DNA from: Pseudomonadota bacterium
GTDB lineage: Bacteria > Myxococcota_A > Bradymonadia > Bradymonadales > GCA-2716585
Assembly: GCA_005804885.1 (NCBI GenBank)
Contig: SYOX01000250.1
Coordinates: 1 to 34,949, forward strand
Direction of reading: 5' to 3'
Length of the DNA: 34,949 bases
This document shows, one piece after another, positions 17,960-25,535 of this stretch (its first letter is position 1; every line of letters starts with the position of its first letter). The notes under the pieces were generated by a model. The model searched no databases. It had not been told where the DNA came from and worked only from the letters and a program-made list of their open reading frames with translations. The position numbers and the translations under genes were made by a program.

Positions 17960-18964
17960 TCAGTGACGGTAACCGCCCAGCGCGCTGTCCTCACAGATGA
18001 ACGACACCCCCTGACCGTAACGCTGGCGGTAGAACTGCGCCGCCCCATCACAGTCGCGCTCGTCGTAATGGACGACCACGCCGAGCTGGCCCGCGTCGAG
18101 GAAGCTCTTGAGGTGATCGCGCTCCCACCAGTCCATCTCCTCCGAGTAGGACTCGAAGGTCCCGCCGTCGAAGTCCTCGGCGCCCTCGCGCGTGTTCTTG
18201 GCCATGCAGCCCATCCCGGCGGCGTGGACATGCTCGCACAGCGCCCTGACGTAGCCCCGCGCGCCCTGCGCGTCGACCTCGAAGCCATAGAGGGCGCGCG
18301 CCTCGTCGTCCTCGGCCCAGTCCATGTTGTCGAACTCGACCATGTCGCAGCCCCACTCGGCCAGCCTGTCCACGCGGGCCTTCATCAAGGGCAGCGCCCC
18401 GACCGCGTCGCTCACGAAGAACTCGCCGGGCCACTCCGGCCACGGGGTCGTCGTACAAAAAGCGCGCAGCCGTCCGAAGTCCTCCCGCCAGTCCTCGCAG
18501 GTGCCGACGCTGATGTAGCACCCCACGCGGTTCTGCGCGGCCTTCAACGCCGGGATGGCCTCCCGCGCCTCGACGCTGTCGAAGGGGTCCAGCAACACAT
18601 AGCAGCCGCGAGCGCCCGCCAGCGTCGCCTGCACCGAGTCGACCTCGGTGTTCTCCTGGTAGGCCTGGTTCCACACGCACCGCGCCAGCCCCTCGCCTTC
18701 TGGCTCACCCTCGGGTTCACCCTCAGGGGTCCCTTCGGGTTGACCTTCGGGCTGACCTTCCGGCTCCCCCTCCGGCTCGCCTTCCGGCTCCCCCTCTGGA
18801 GCACCTTCGGGCTCGACGTCTGGCGCTGGCGGCTCGCCTTCGGGCGCGCCCTCGTCGACCCGAGGCCCGGCCCCCTCAGGGGTCGGGGCGCAGGCGACGA
18901 GCCACCACGCGATCAAGGCGCCGAACGACACGATCAAGGCGGCGGGCGCGTGTGCTCTCTTCAT
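17960..18964 (-). CDS. GH114-family lipoprotein (endo alpha-1,4-polygalactosaminidase-like)
   Basis: This 334-aa protein has a lipoprotein signal (LIAWWLVAC, cysteine 25), a 65-residue linker dominated by PEGE/PEGQ repeats (about 28-92), and a TIM-barrel domain of the GH114/TM1410 family. The family blocks are GCYISVGTCEDWR (148-160), VEFDNMDW (209-216) with the acidic barrel-end residues, GMGCMAKN, and a final VVHYDERDC. Characterised GH114 enzymes cut galactosaminogalactan-type polysaccharides. The linker would hold the domain away from the membrane anchor. ATG at 18964 is chosen because the signal sequence begins there; upstream in-frame sequence is unlike a signal. The ribosome-binding site is weak. 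It is divergent from the AlkC-type gene (188 bp between starts). Substrate is inference. Confidence 0.85.
   Translation of the reverse strand: MKRAHAPAALIVSFGALIAWWLVACAPTPEGAGPRVDEGAPEGEPPAPDVEPEGAPEGEPEGEPEGEPEGQPEGQPEGTPEGEPEGEPEGEGLARCVWNQAYQENTEVDSVQATLAGARGCYVLLDPFDSVEAREAIPALKAAQNRVGCYISVGTCEDWREDFGRLRAFCTTTPWPEWPGEFFVSDAVGALPLMKARVDRLAEWGCDMVEFDNMDWAEDDEARALYGFEVDAQGARGYVRALCEHVHAAGMGCMAKNTREGAEDFDGGTFESYSEEMDWWERDHLKSFLDAGQLGVVVHYDERDCDGAAQFYRQRYGQGVSFICEDSALGGYRH
18693..18880 (-). repeat. Low-complexity repeat encoding the PEGE/PEGQ linker
   Basis: Twelve-base units encoding Pro-Glu-Gly-Glu or Pro-Glu-Gly-Gln recur through this stretch inside the GH114 gene, with slightly different codons from unit to unit. 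It codes for the spacer between the lipid anchor and the catalytic domain. Confidence 0.8.
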
Positions 18965-19152
18965 CACTCTGATCCGACAGGGGCTCGTCTCGATCACCAC
19001 ACCCCCACTGTCCCACAACCGATCAACGAGCGCCACCGCAAGAATCGGATTGAAACCCCCTCCCGCACCGTGGATGATGGCCCCCTTCGCGCCAGAAGAC
19101 GGGCGCCTGCGGCCGCGCAGATCGGCCGCCGCGCCACCCACCAGGAGGAGCC

Positions 19153-20280
19153 ATGGCCGGGCTGAGTCAGGAGTTCAAGTTCAGGGACGTCTACAACGCG
19201 CGGGTGATCTCAAAGCTCGCCCACGACCTCAAGGCCGCCTGGGCGCCCTTCGACGCCGACGCCTTCTTCGCCGACGCCACCGACGGCCTCGACGAGCTCG
19301 AGATGAACGCCCGCATCGCGCTGATCGCCGGGGCGCTCGACAGGCACCTCCCCTCGGACTTCCCGCAGGCCGCCAGAGTCCTCGTCAGCGCCCTCCCCCC
19401 GGAGGAGGTCGAGCCCGGAAAGACCGACTGGGACGCCTTCATCGTCATCCCCCAGTGCGCCTTCGTCAGCCAGCGCGGCCTCGGCCACTTCGACCTGTCC
19501 ATGGACGCGCTCAACGCCATGACCCGCCGCCTCTCGGCCGAGAACCACCTGCGCGTCTTCATCGAGCTCGACTTCGAGCGCGCCATGGCCACCCTGCAGC
19601 GCTGGGCCTCCGACCCCAACGTCCACGTCCGCCGCCTCGTCTCCGAGGGCACCCGCCCCAGGCTCCCCATGACCGGCCGCATCCAGCGCTTCATCGACGA
19701 CCCCACGCCCGCCCTCAAGCTCCTCGAAGCCCTCAAGGCCGACCCCTCCCTCTACGTCCGCCGCTCCGTCGCCAACCACCTCAACGACATCTCCAAGGAC
19801 AACCCCGAGATCGCCCTCGACACCCTGGAGCGCTGGAACGCCTCCGACGACCCAGGCACCCGATGGCTCGTCCGACACGCCTCCCGCACCCTCCTCAAAG
19901 CCGGACACCCCCGCGCCGTCGACCTCTTCGGCTACACCTCCACCCCTCGCCTCGACCTCTCACTGAACATCCTCGATGACGCCGTCCAGATCGGCGGCGA
20001 GGTGGCCTTTGAGGTCGAGATCACCTCTCGTGCGCAGGTGTCCCAGCGGCTGCTGATTGATTACGTCGTCGACTTCGTCAAGGCCAATGGCAAGCGCGCC
20101 CCCAAGGTCTTCAAGTGGACGACCCGCGTACTGGCCCCAGGGCAGACCCTGCGCCTGACCCGCCGCCAGCACCTGCGCCCGACCAGCGGCCGAAAGCTCT
20201 ACCCCGGCCTGCACGGCCTCACCCTCCAGATCAACGGCGAGCCCGTCGAACCCTCGGCGAGCTTCCTTGTTAGCCAATAA
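19153..20280 (+). CDS. alkC: DNA alkylation repair protein, AlkC type, with C-terminal Ig-like domain
   Basis: This 375-aa protein is a HEAT-like-repeat DNA glycosylase of the AlkC/AlkD group that removes N-alkylated bases (3-methyladenine, and for AlkC 3-methylcytosine) without flipping the base. The N-terminal helical array (about 1-265) shows RVISKLAHDLKAAWAPFD, then GLGHFDLSMDALNAMT, WASDPNVHVRRLVSEGTRPRLP, a block highly typical of AlkC, and SVANHLNDISKDNP with WLVRHASRTLLK. Residues about 270-375 form a beta-rich module (VAFEVEITSRAQVSQRLLIDY, then an LRLTRRQHLRPTSGRKLYPG region), matching the Ig-like C-terminal domain described in some AlkC proteins and needed there for activity. CCAGGAGGAGCC precedes the ATG. 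It is divergent from the GH114 gene and convergent with the HDAC fusion gene. Confidence 0.9.
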   Translation: MAGLSQEFKFRDVYNARVISKLAHDLKAAWAPFDADAFFADATDGLDELEMNARIALIAGALDRHLPSDFPQAARVLVSALPPEEVEPGKTDWDAFIVIPQCAFVSQRGLGHFDLSMDALNAMTRRLSAENHLRVFIELDFERAMATLQRWASDPNVHVRRLVSEGTRPRLPMTGRIQRFIDDPTPALKLLEALKADPSLYVRRSVANHLNDISKDNPEIALDTLERWNASDDPGTRWLVRHASRTLLKAGHPRAVDLFGYTSTPRLDLSLNILDDAVQIGGEVAFEVEITSRAQVSQRLLIDYVVDFVKANGKRAPKVFKWTTRVLAPGQTLRLTRRQHLRPTSGRKLYPGLHGLTLQINGEPVEPSASFLVSQ

Positions 20281-20313
20281 ACCAATGAATATCAGACACT
20301 TAAGGCAAAACAG

Positions 20314-22059
20314 TCAGGGCGCCTTGCGGTTCGCGCCGCGCCACAGCCCGGTGAAGAAGCGCCGCGCGTTGACCCCGAGGACGCGGGTGTCGTAGCCGCC
20401 CTCCTGGATCACGGCCGTCGGCAGCCCGAGGCGGCCGATCGCGAAGCCGCTGGACTCGAAGTCCTTGGCCGTCAGCGACCAGGTCCCGGTGGGATCGCGC
20501 CGCGCCGTGTCCAGCCCCAGCGAGACGACCAGAGCGCTCGGCTTGAAGCGCTCGATCTGCGCCAACGCGGCGTCGAGCGTCTCCAGGAAGCGCCGCGCGT
20601 CGATCGCCTCGGGCAGCGGCAGGTTCACGTTGAAGCCCTCACCCTCGCCCTCCCCGCGCTCATCGGCGAAGCCGCAGAAGTAGGGGTAGGCGAAGCTCGG
20701 GTGTCCGTGGATGGACACCGTCAGCACGTCCTTGCGCCGCCAGAAGATGTCTTGCTGCCCATTGCCGTGGTGGTAGTCGACATCCAGCAGCGCCACCGGC
20801 CCCAGGCTCGTGAGCTCGTGGGCGGCGATCGCGGCGTTGTTCAGGTAGCAGAAGCCCCCGAAGGAGCGCCGCTCGGCGTGGTGCCCCGGCGGCCGCACCA
20901 GCGCGTACGCCAGCCGCTGACCCCGCGCCAGCGACCTGGCCGCCGACCACGCGCAGTCCACCGCACGCCGCGCCGCCTCCCACGCCGAGCGGCTCAGCGG
21001 CGTGAACGTGTCGATGCAGTAATACCCCACCCGCGCCTCCAGATCCCGCGGCTTGCGCGCCGCATTGCGCACCGGGAAGACGTAGGGGTAGACCGAGCGC
21101 CCCTCGGGCAGCGCCGCGCACATCTTCTTGAAGTACGACACCATCTCCATGTCGTGGACCGCCGCGATCGCCGCCTCGGGCGCGCGCTCGATCGTCGCAG
21201 GCTCGAAGAGCGCCGTCTTGTCCAGCTCGCGCGCGATGGCCCCGATCCGCGTCGGCGTCTCGACGTAGCCTCGCTCGCGCACATGATGGATCGCGTGGCC
21301 GTCGTGGGCGAAGAGCGCGACTCGCGCGTCGACCGCGACCTTGAGGACATCGACCGGCACGGACTCGATCTGGGTGTAGCGCGGCGGCCGCAGCCGCACG
21401 GGATCCTCCACGAAGGACCCCACGATCGCCTCCAGATACTCTGGCGGGCAAAGATCGCTGTACTTGCGCTCCAGGATCGCCCGCGCCAGCACTCGCGCCC
21501 TGGCCGCCGACAGCTTCGTCCCCTGCCCCAGATCGTCAAAGACGAGGTAGGGCGGCGTGTCGTCCCCGGACGGCACCGGCGTCTCCCAGGCCGTCCCGAT
21601 GATGGGTCGGGCGCCAAAGTTCTCATAGAACTTCAGCCGCCTCCCGTTCTCCTTCCTGAGCGCCTCATCCTTGCACAGCGCCGCGTCGTCGGGCAGGCAC
21701 TCCAGGAAGATCCCCGGCACGCCCATGCGCCGCGCCGCGTCGCGGGTCCGCTCATAGAGCGCGCCGCCGACGCCGCTCCGCGCCTCCCGGGCCGCCGAGA
21801 TCCAGTCCAGCCACGCCAGCCCGATGTCTGGCGCGTGCAGCAGGTGCGAGAACCCGCTGACGCGCCCGCGACCGTCCTCCGCGACCCACAAGAGCCCCCG
21901 CAGCTGCTTCGTCAGCGGATCGCTGAGCTGCGCCGGGATGCCCAGGACGTCGGCCTCGGCAGCCTCGGGGATACGATCGCGGAGGATGGCCTGGACCTGC
22001 TCAAGGGCCTCACGGTTGCTTGGCAGCAGATCATCATGAATACGCCGGATCCTGAACAT
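20314..22059 (-). CDS. GNAT acetyltransferase-histone deacetylase (acetylpolyamine amidohydrolase-type) fusion
   Basis: This 581-aa protein joins two opposing activities. Residues about 1-165 look like a GNAT acetyltransferase: GLLWVAEDGRGRVSGFSHLL, then RSGVGGALYERTRDAARRMGV, the acetyl-CoA loop, and KFYENFGARP. Residues about 215-575 are a zinc deacetylase of the HDAC/acetylpolyamine amidohydrolase family: VRPPGHHAERRSFGGFCYLN, LLDVDYHHGNGQQDIFW supplying the zinc Asp and His (426-432), VSLGLDTARRDPTG supplying the third zinc ligand, and VIQEGGYD. The acetylpolyamine amidohydrolase subtype is suggested by the YPYFCGFADERG loop. ATG at 22059 has AAGGGTGG upstream; a GTG at 22068 is less well spaced. 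It is divergent from an amino-acid permease (181 bp). A polyamine or lysine acetylation-deacetylation substrate is inference. Confidence 0.88.
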   Translation of the reverse strand: MFRIRRIHDDLLPSNREALEQVQAILRDRIPEAAEADVLGIPAQLSDPLTKQLRGLLWVAEDGRGRVSGFSHLLHAPDIGLAWLDWISAAREARSGVGGALYERTRDAARRMGVPGIFLECLPDDAALCKDEALRKENGRRLKFYENFGARPIIGTAWETPVPSGDDTPPYLVFDDLGQGTKLSAARARVLARAILERKYSDLCPPEYLEAIVGSFVEDPVRLRPPRYTQIESVPVDVLKVAVDARVALFAHDGHAIHHVRERGYVETPTRIGAIARELDKTALFEPATIERAPEAAIAAVHDMEMVSYFKKMCAALPEGRSVYPYVFPVRNAARKPRDLEARVGYYCIDTFTPLSRSAWEAARRAVDCAWSAARSLARGQRLAYALVRPPGHHAERRSFGGFCYLNNAAIAAHELTSLGPVALLDVDYHHGNGQQDIFWRRKDVLTVSIHGHPSFAYPYFCGFADERGEGEGEGFNVNLPLPEAIDARRFLETLDAALAQIERFKPSALVVSLGLDTARRDPTGTWSLTAKDFESSGFAIGRLGLPTAVIQEGGYDTRVLGVNARRFFTGLWRGANRKAP

Positions 22060-22240
22060 CACCGCCACCCTTCATCTGCGCCTCGTGTCCTGGCCGGAGC
22101 CAGCGCCGCACAACCTCGCAGAGTCCCCCATCGGTGTCCACAACGAACACACAGGCCGCCGCCAGCGCGGGTTGTCTCGGCCGCCTGATTCCTGTAAGGC
22201 CTCCCTGACCACCAAAGCTCGCCAGACAGGAGGCCCCTTG

Positions 22241-23572
22241 ATGACGACCCACCCCGCTCACCCGCCCGCAGCAAAGCTCGCCCGGACCGTCGGCTTCTGG
22301 GGGGCCGTCTGGATGGGCCTGGGCTCGATCATCGGCACGGGCGTCTTTGTCAGCCTGGGGATCGCCGCGGGCGTCGCGGGATCCTCCGTGGTGCTGGCCG
22401 TGGCGCTGGCGGCGCTGGTCGCCACGGCCAACGGCCTCTCCAGCGCCCAGCTCGCCGCGGCCCACCCCGTCAGCGGCGGCACCTACGAGTACGGCCACCG
22501 CCTGCTCGGCCCCACCGCCGGCTACGCCGCCGGCTGGATGTTCCTGTCGGCAAAGAGCGCCTCGGCCGCCACCGCCGCGCTGGGCTTCGCCGGCTACCTC
22601 CTCCACGTCCTGGGCGCACCGGACGACCAATGGACCCGCGTCGCCGTCGCCCTGGCCCTCGTCGCCTTGCTCACCGGGCTCGTTTCAAGGGGAATCCAGC
22701 GCTCCAACGCGGCCAACATCGCCATCGTCTCGCTCACGCTCCTGGCGCTGGCGGCCTTCGTCGCCTTCGGGATCGCCTGCGCCCCCCCCGAGCTGCTGAA
22801 CGAACGCCTCGGCTTCGACGCCTTGACCCAGGCCCTCAGCGAGCCCGCCTCGCTCCTGAACGCCACCGCGCTGATGTTCGTCGCCTACACCGGCTACGGG
22901 CGGATCGCGACGCTCGGCGAGGAGGTCAAGGAGCCCTCGCGGACCATCCCGAGGGCGATCATCGGGACGCTGGCCTTGTCGATGCTGCTCTACATCTCGG
23001 TCAGCGCTACGGCCGTCGCGGTCGTCGGCGCCGACGCCTTCGCCAGGGCCACCAGCGCCGTCGCCGCACCCCTGGAGGTCGTCGCACAGCGCTTCGATCA
23101 CCCTCAGATCGCCGGCCTCGTCGCCCTCGGCGCCGTGACCGCCATGGCCGGCGTCCTGCTCAACCTGCTGCTCGGCCTCTCGCGCGTCCTGCTGGCCATG
23201 GCCCGACGCCGGGAGATGCCCGCCGCCCTCGACCACGTCGACCCGCGCACCAGCAGCCCCAACCGCGCCGTCTGGGTCATCGGCGCCCTCATCGCCGCCC
23301 TGGTCCTCGTCGGCGACGTCAAGACCACCTGGTCCTTCAGCGCCTTCACCGTCCTGATCTACTACGGCATCACCAACCTCGCCGCCCTGCGCCTCGCCCC
23401 CGAGCACCAGCGCTTCCCCCGCGCCATCTCCGCCCTCGGCCTCGTCGCCTGCTTCGGGCTGGCCTTCTTCGTCCAATGGCAGATCTGGATCGCCGGCCTC
23501 GGCCTGCTCGCCCTCGGCTTCCTCATCCGCGCCCTCGTCGCCCGCGCCGCCCAGGGCCGATTCGATCGGTAA
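22241..23572 (+). CDS. APC-family amino-acid permease
   Basis: This 443-aa integral membrane transporter has about 12 hydrophobic segments. The first helix has the family signature GLGSIIGTGVFVSLGIAAG, and TYEYGHRLLGPTAGYAAGW is the usual helix 3 region. Also typical are TGYGRIATLGEEVKEPSRTIPRAI before helix 7, the EEVKEP loop being highly conserved, and MARRREMPAALDHVDPRTSSPNRAV in the cytoplasmic loop. Substrate is unknown, probably a neutral amino acid. ATG at 22241 has ACAGGAGG upstream and begins the family N-terminus; the upstream in-frame extension is not needed. The 3' end of this gene is duplicated at 23975-24047 on the far side of an inverted-repeat element. Confidence 0.92.
   Translation: MTTHPAHPPAAKLARTVGFWGAVWMGLGSIIGTGVFVSLGIAAGVAGSSVVLAVALAALVATANGLSSAQLAAAHPVSGGTYEYGHRLLGPTAGYAAGWMFLSAKSASAATAALGFAGYLLHVLGAPDDQWTRVAVALALVALLTGLVSRGIQRSNAANIAIVSLTLLALAAFVAFGIACAPPELLNERLGFDALTQALSEPASLLNATALMFVAYTGYGRIATLGEEVKEPSRTIPRAIIGTLALSMLLYISVSATAVAVVGADAFARATSAVAAPLEVVAQRFDHPQIAGLVALGAVTAMAGVLLNLLLGLSRVLLAMARRREMPAALDHVDPRTSSPNRAVWVIGALIAALVLVGDVKTTWSFSAFTVLIYYGITNLAALRLAPEHQRFPRAISALGLVACFGLAFFVQWQIWIAGLGLLALGFLIRALVARAAQGRFDR
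23488..23560 (+). repeat. Original copy of the 73-bp direct repeat (permease 3' end)
   Basis: These 73 bp near the end of the permease gene encode the final transmembrane helix region (LGLLALGFLIRAL). They recur at 23975-24047 with 71 of 73 bases identical, offset 487 bp. The inverted-repeat element lies between the copies. Confidence 0.9.
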
Positions 23573-23647
23573 AGATACCGACGCCACCCAACGCCCCACG
23601 CCCCACGAGCGCCCCAAGCTCGACGATCACCCCACGCTCCACGATCA

Positions 23648-23704
23648 CCCCACGCTCCTCGCACCGCCCCACGCTCCTCGCACCGCCCCACGCTCCTCGC
23701 ACCG
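23648..23704. repeat. Three perfect 19-bp tandem repeats
   Basis: CCCCACGCTCCTCGCACCG is repeated exactly at 23648, 23667 and 23686. Two or three degenerate units precede it (CCCCAAGCTCGACGATCA and CCCCACGCTCCACGATCA). The third perfect unit is also the outer end of the inverted-repeat element. Confidence 0.9.
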
Positions 23705-23973
23705 CCCCCCTGCGGGGGACGGGCTCGTCGGGTGGGGCTAGAATTTCAGGGTGGGCTGCGACCTGTCGGTCGCAGGCCGGCGGGCGGACGACAGCAGATC
23801 GCAAGGGCGGATCGCCGCGTCGAAGTGGGCCTGTGGATTGGGGTTTTCACGCTCCCTGGTGTCGACCTGGGCCGCCCGCTGGCCTGCGACCGACAGGTCG
23901 CAGCCCACCCGCGCATCCAAGCCCCACCCGACGAGCCCGTCCCCCGCAGGGGGGCGGTGCGAGGAGCGTGGGG
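23686..23973. mobile_element. 288-bp inverted-repeat element (MITE-like or palindromic repeat)
   Basis: Two arms of 102 bp, 23686-23787 and 23872-23973, are inverted copies with 95 of 102 bases identical by my hand alignment; six of the seven differences sit in one 11-bp patch (23740-23750). The spacer is 84 bp. Each arm carries two hairpins of its own: CCCCC-CTGC-GGGGG and CTGCGACC-TGTC-GGTCGCAG. The arms end CCCCACGCTCCTCGC on the outside. No transposase or long frame is present. The structure fits a non-autonomous element or a large palindromic repeat. A diverged relative of its outer part lies at 29772-29840. Confidence 0.7.
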
Positions 23974-23974
23974 C

Positions 23975-24047
23975 GATCGTCGGCCTCGGCCTGCTCGCCC
24001 TCGGCTTCCTCATCCGCGCCCTCGGCGCCCGCGCCGCCCAGGGCCGA
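23975..24047 (+). repeat. Duplicate of the permease gene's 3' end
   Basis: This copy matches 23488-23560 in 71 of 73 bases and begins two bases after the right arm of the inverted-repeat element. It would still encode the last helix of the permease and then reach a stop (TGA at 24051-24053), so it looks like an alternative gene end left on the other side of the inserted element. Confidence 0.9.
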
Positions 24048-24119
24048 CCCTGACGGCGCTGGCGATCCCCAGCGCCGATCGGTACACTCGACCCACACCG
24101 CCAGCGCAGGAGCAAAGCC

Positions 24120-25403
24120 GTGCCCGACCACGCACCCAAACCCCTGATCTTGCTCATGAATGCTGCAACCAACGGCCCTCGCCGCCTGCGCGCAGCGCTC
24201 CCCCCCTTGATCGCGGCGGCCTCCCTGGCGCTCGCCGCCTGCGGCGACGACCCCGACGACCTCCACCTCGTCCAGCGCCACCAGGGCGTCCTCATCGAGG
24301 ACCTGCCCGAGCTCGGCGGCGACTACCCGGACGTGCTCATCCAGGGACTCTCCAGGCAGCTCATCGACGAGCTCAACTGCATCGAGCCCGGCGCGCTGGC
24401 GGAGTTCGAGAGCGCCCCGATCCCCGGCAGGCTCTTCACCGAGAACAACATCCCCCACATGCTGCGCCCCGAGGCCATCGCCGCCGCCGAGGCCGTCGCC
24501 GAGCTTGAGGGCGACCACCTCACCATCACCAGCGGCTACCGTGACGTCGGCATGCAGTATTACGACTACCTGCGCGGCCAGCGCTTCGGCTTCCTGGCCG
24601 GCCGCCCCGGCTCCAGCCGCCACCAGGCCGGCCAGGCCATCGACGTCCTCAACAACACCTTCTGGCGCGACAAGCTCATCGACTACGGCTGGCAATGGCC
24701 CCTCGGCGAGCGCGACCGCCCACACTTCGAATGGCACGAGGAGAACGCCATCGACCTCCGCCCCGAGAGCGTCCGCGCCTTCCAGCGCCTCTGGAACCGC
24801 AACGCCCCCGACGACCCCATCGCCGAAGACGGCGACTTCGGCCCACAGACCGAGGCCCGCCTCGCCATCACCCCCGCCGAGGGCCTCCCCTTCGGCGGCT
24901 GCGACCTCGACCTCGACTCCTTCACCGACACCCTGGCCGGCGGCGACGACTGCGACGACGAGCGCAGCGACGTCCACCCCGGCGCACCCGAGATCTGCGG
25001 CGACGGCGTCGATCAAGACTGCGACGGCGACGACACCCCCTGCACCACCCCCGAACCCGAACCCACCCCCGAGCCCGAAGCCAACCCCGAACCCGAACCC
25101 GAACCTGAAGACGACGACACCCCCCCCGACCGCCCCGACGCCGAGCCCGAAGCCCTCGAACCCGAACCCGCGCCCCCCTCCCCTCCCCCCGCCATCACCC
25201 AGACCCGGGCCGACGCATGCGCCTGCGCCTCCCTCGCCTTTCGTCCCTCACCAACACTGAACGCCGCCTGGATGATCGCGGCGCTGCTGGCCCTCGGCTG
25301 GCGACGAGGACGACGGCTGACCCAGAGCGGGCCGGCGGGTTGCGGGCGGCGTCACATTGATGGGCGCCCGCCGCGAGCGCCCCGCGAAACCCTCGCGCCC
25401 TGA
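24120..25403 (+). CDS. M15-type D-Ala-D-Ala carboxypeptidase-like protein with metal-binding motif and MYXO-CTERM-like tail
   Basis: This is a 427-aa exported protein. The signal region ends in a possible lipobox (LAAC, cysteine 41). The peptidase domain (about 130-210) has SGYRD, then SRHQAGQAID (zinc His168 and Asp174) and PHFEWH (His202), the VanY/M15 zinc site. A short peptidoglycan-binding-like helix region (RAFQRLWNRNAPDD, then DGDFGPQTEARL) follows. Residues about 261-308 are a MopE-type putative metal-binding repeat: GGDDCDDERSDVHPGAPEIC, then GDGVDQDCDGDD. A Pro-Glu linker leads to ACACASL, a hydrophobic helix and WRRGRR, resembling the MYXO-CTERM sorting tail, though 29 more residues follow. 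GTG at 24120 has AGGAG seven bases upstream. It probably trims peptidoglycan at the cell surface. Having both an N-terminal lipobox and a C-terminal anchor is odd. Confidence 0.82.
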   Translation: MPDHAPKPLILLMNAATNGPRRLRAALPPLIAAASLALAACGDDPDDLHLVQRHQGVLIEDLPELGGDYPDVLIQGLSRQLIDELNCIEPGALAEFESAPIPGRLFTENNIPHMLRPEAIAAAEAVAELEGDHLTITSGYRDVGMQYYDYLRGQRFGFLAGRPGSSRHQAGQAIDVLNNTFWRDKLIDYGWQWPLGERDRPHFEWHEENAIDLRPESVRAFQRLWNRNAPDDPIAEDGDFGPQTEARLAITPAEGLPFGGCDLDLDSFTDTLAGGDDCDDERSDVHPGAPEICGDGVDQDCDGDDTPCTTPEPEPTPEPEANPEPEPEPEDDDTPPDRPDAEPEALEPEPAPPSPPPAITQTRADACACASLAFRPSPTLNAAWMIAALLALGWRRGRRLTQSGPAGCGRRHIDGRPPRAPRETLAP

Positions 25404-25535
25404 GGCGCCGCTCGGGATTCTGACGCGCGGCGGCTGATTTTTGAGAGTCGAGACCGGCCGATCTCGTCAACAACGCGCTGCGCTCCCTGGCACGCGGGTT
25501 GCTTTGTCACCCTCGGCCACCAGCCCAGGAGACCC

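Larger units (their letters stand above)
23573..24119. other. 547-bp intergenic block built of repeats
   Basis: Contents from left to right: degenerate 18-19-bp GC-rich units (23598-23647), three perfect 19-bp tandem units (23648-23704), the inverted-repeat element (23686-23973), the permease 3'-end duplicate (23975-24047), then 72 bp leading to the peptidase gene. I see no gene and no convincing promoter hexamers; TACACT at 24083-24088 could be a -10 for the peptidase gene but has no good -35. Confidence 0.75.

Noticed and set aside
23573..24119. Hidden short gene in the element's spacer
   Set aside because: Frames in the 84-bp spacer and arms show no ribosome-binding site and no recognisable protein.
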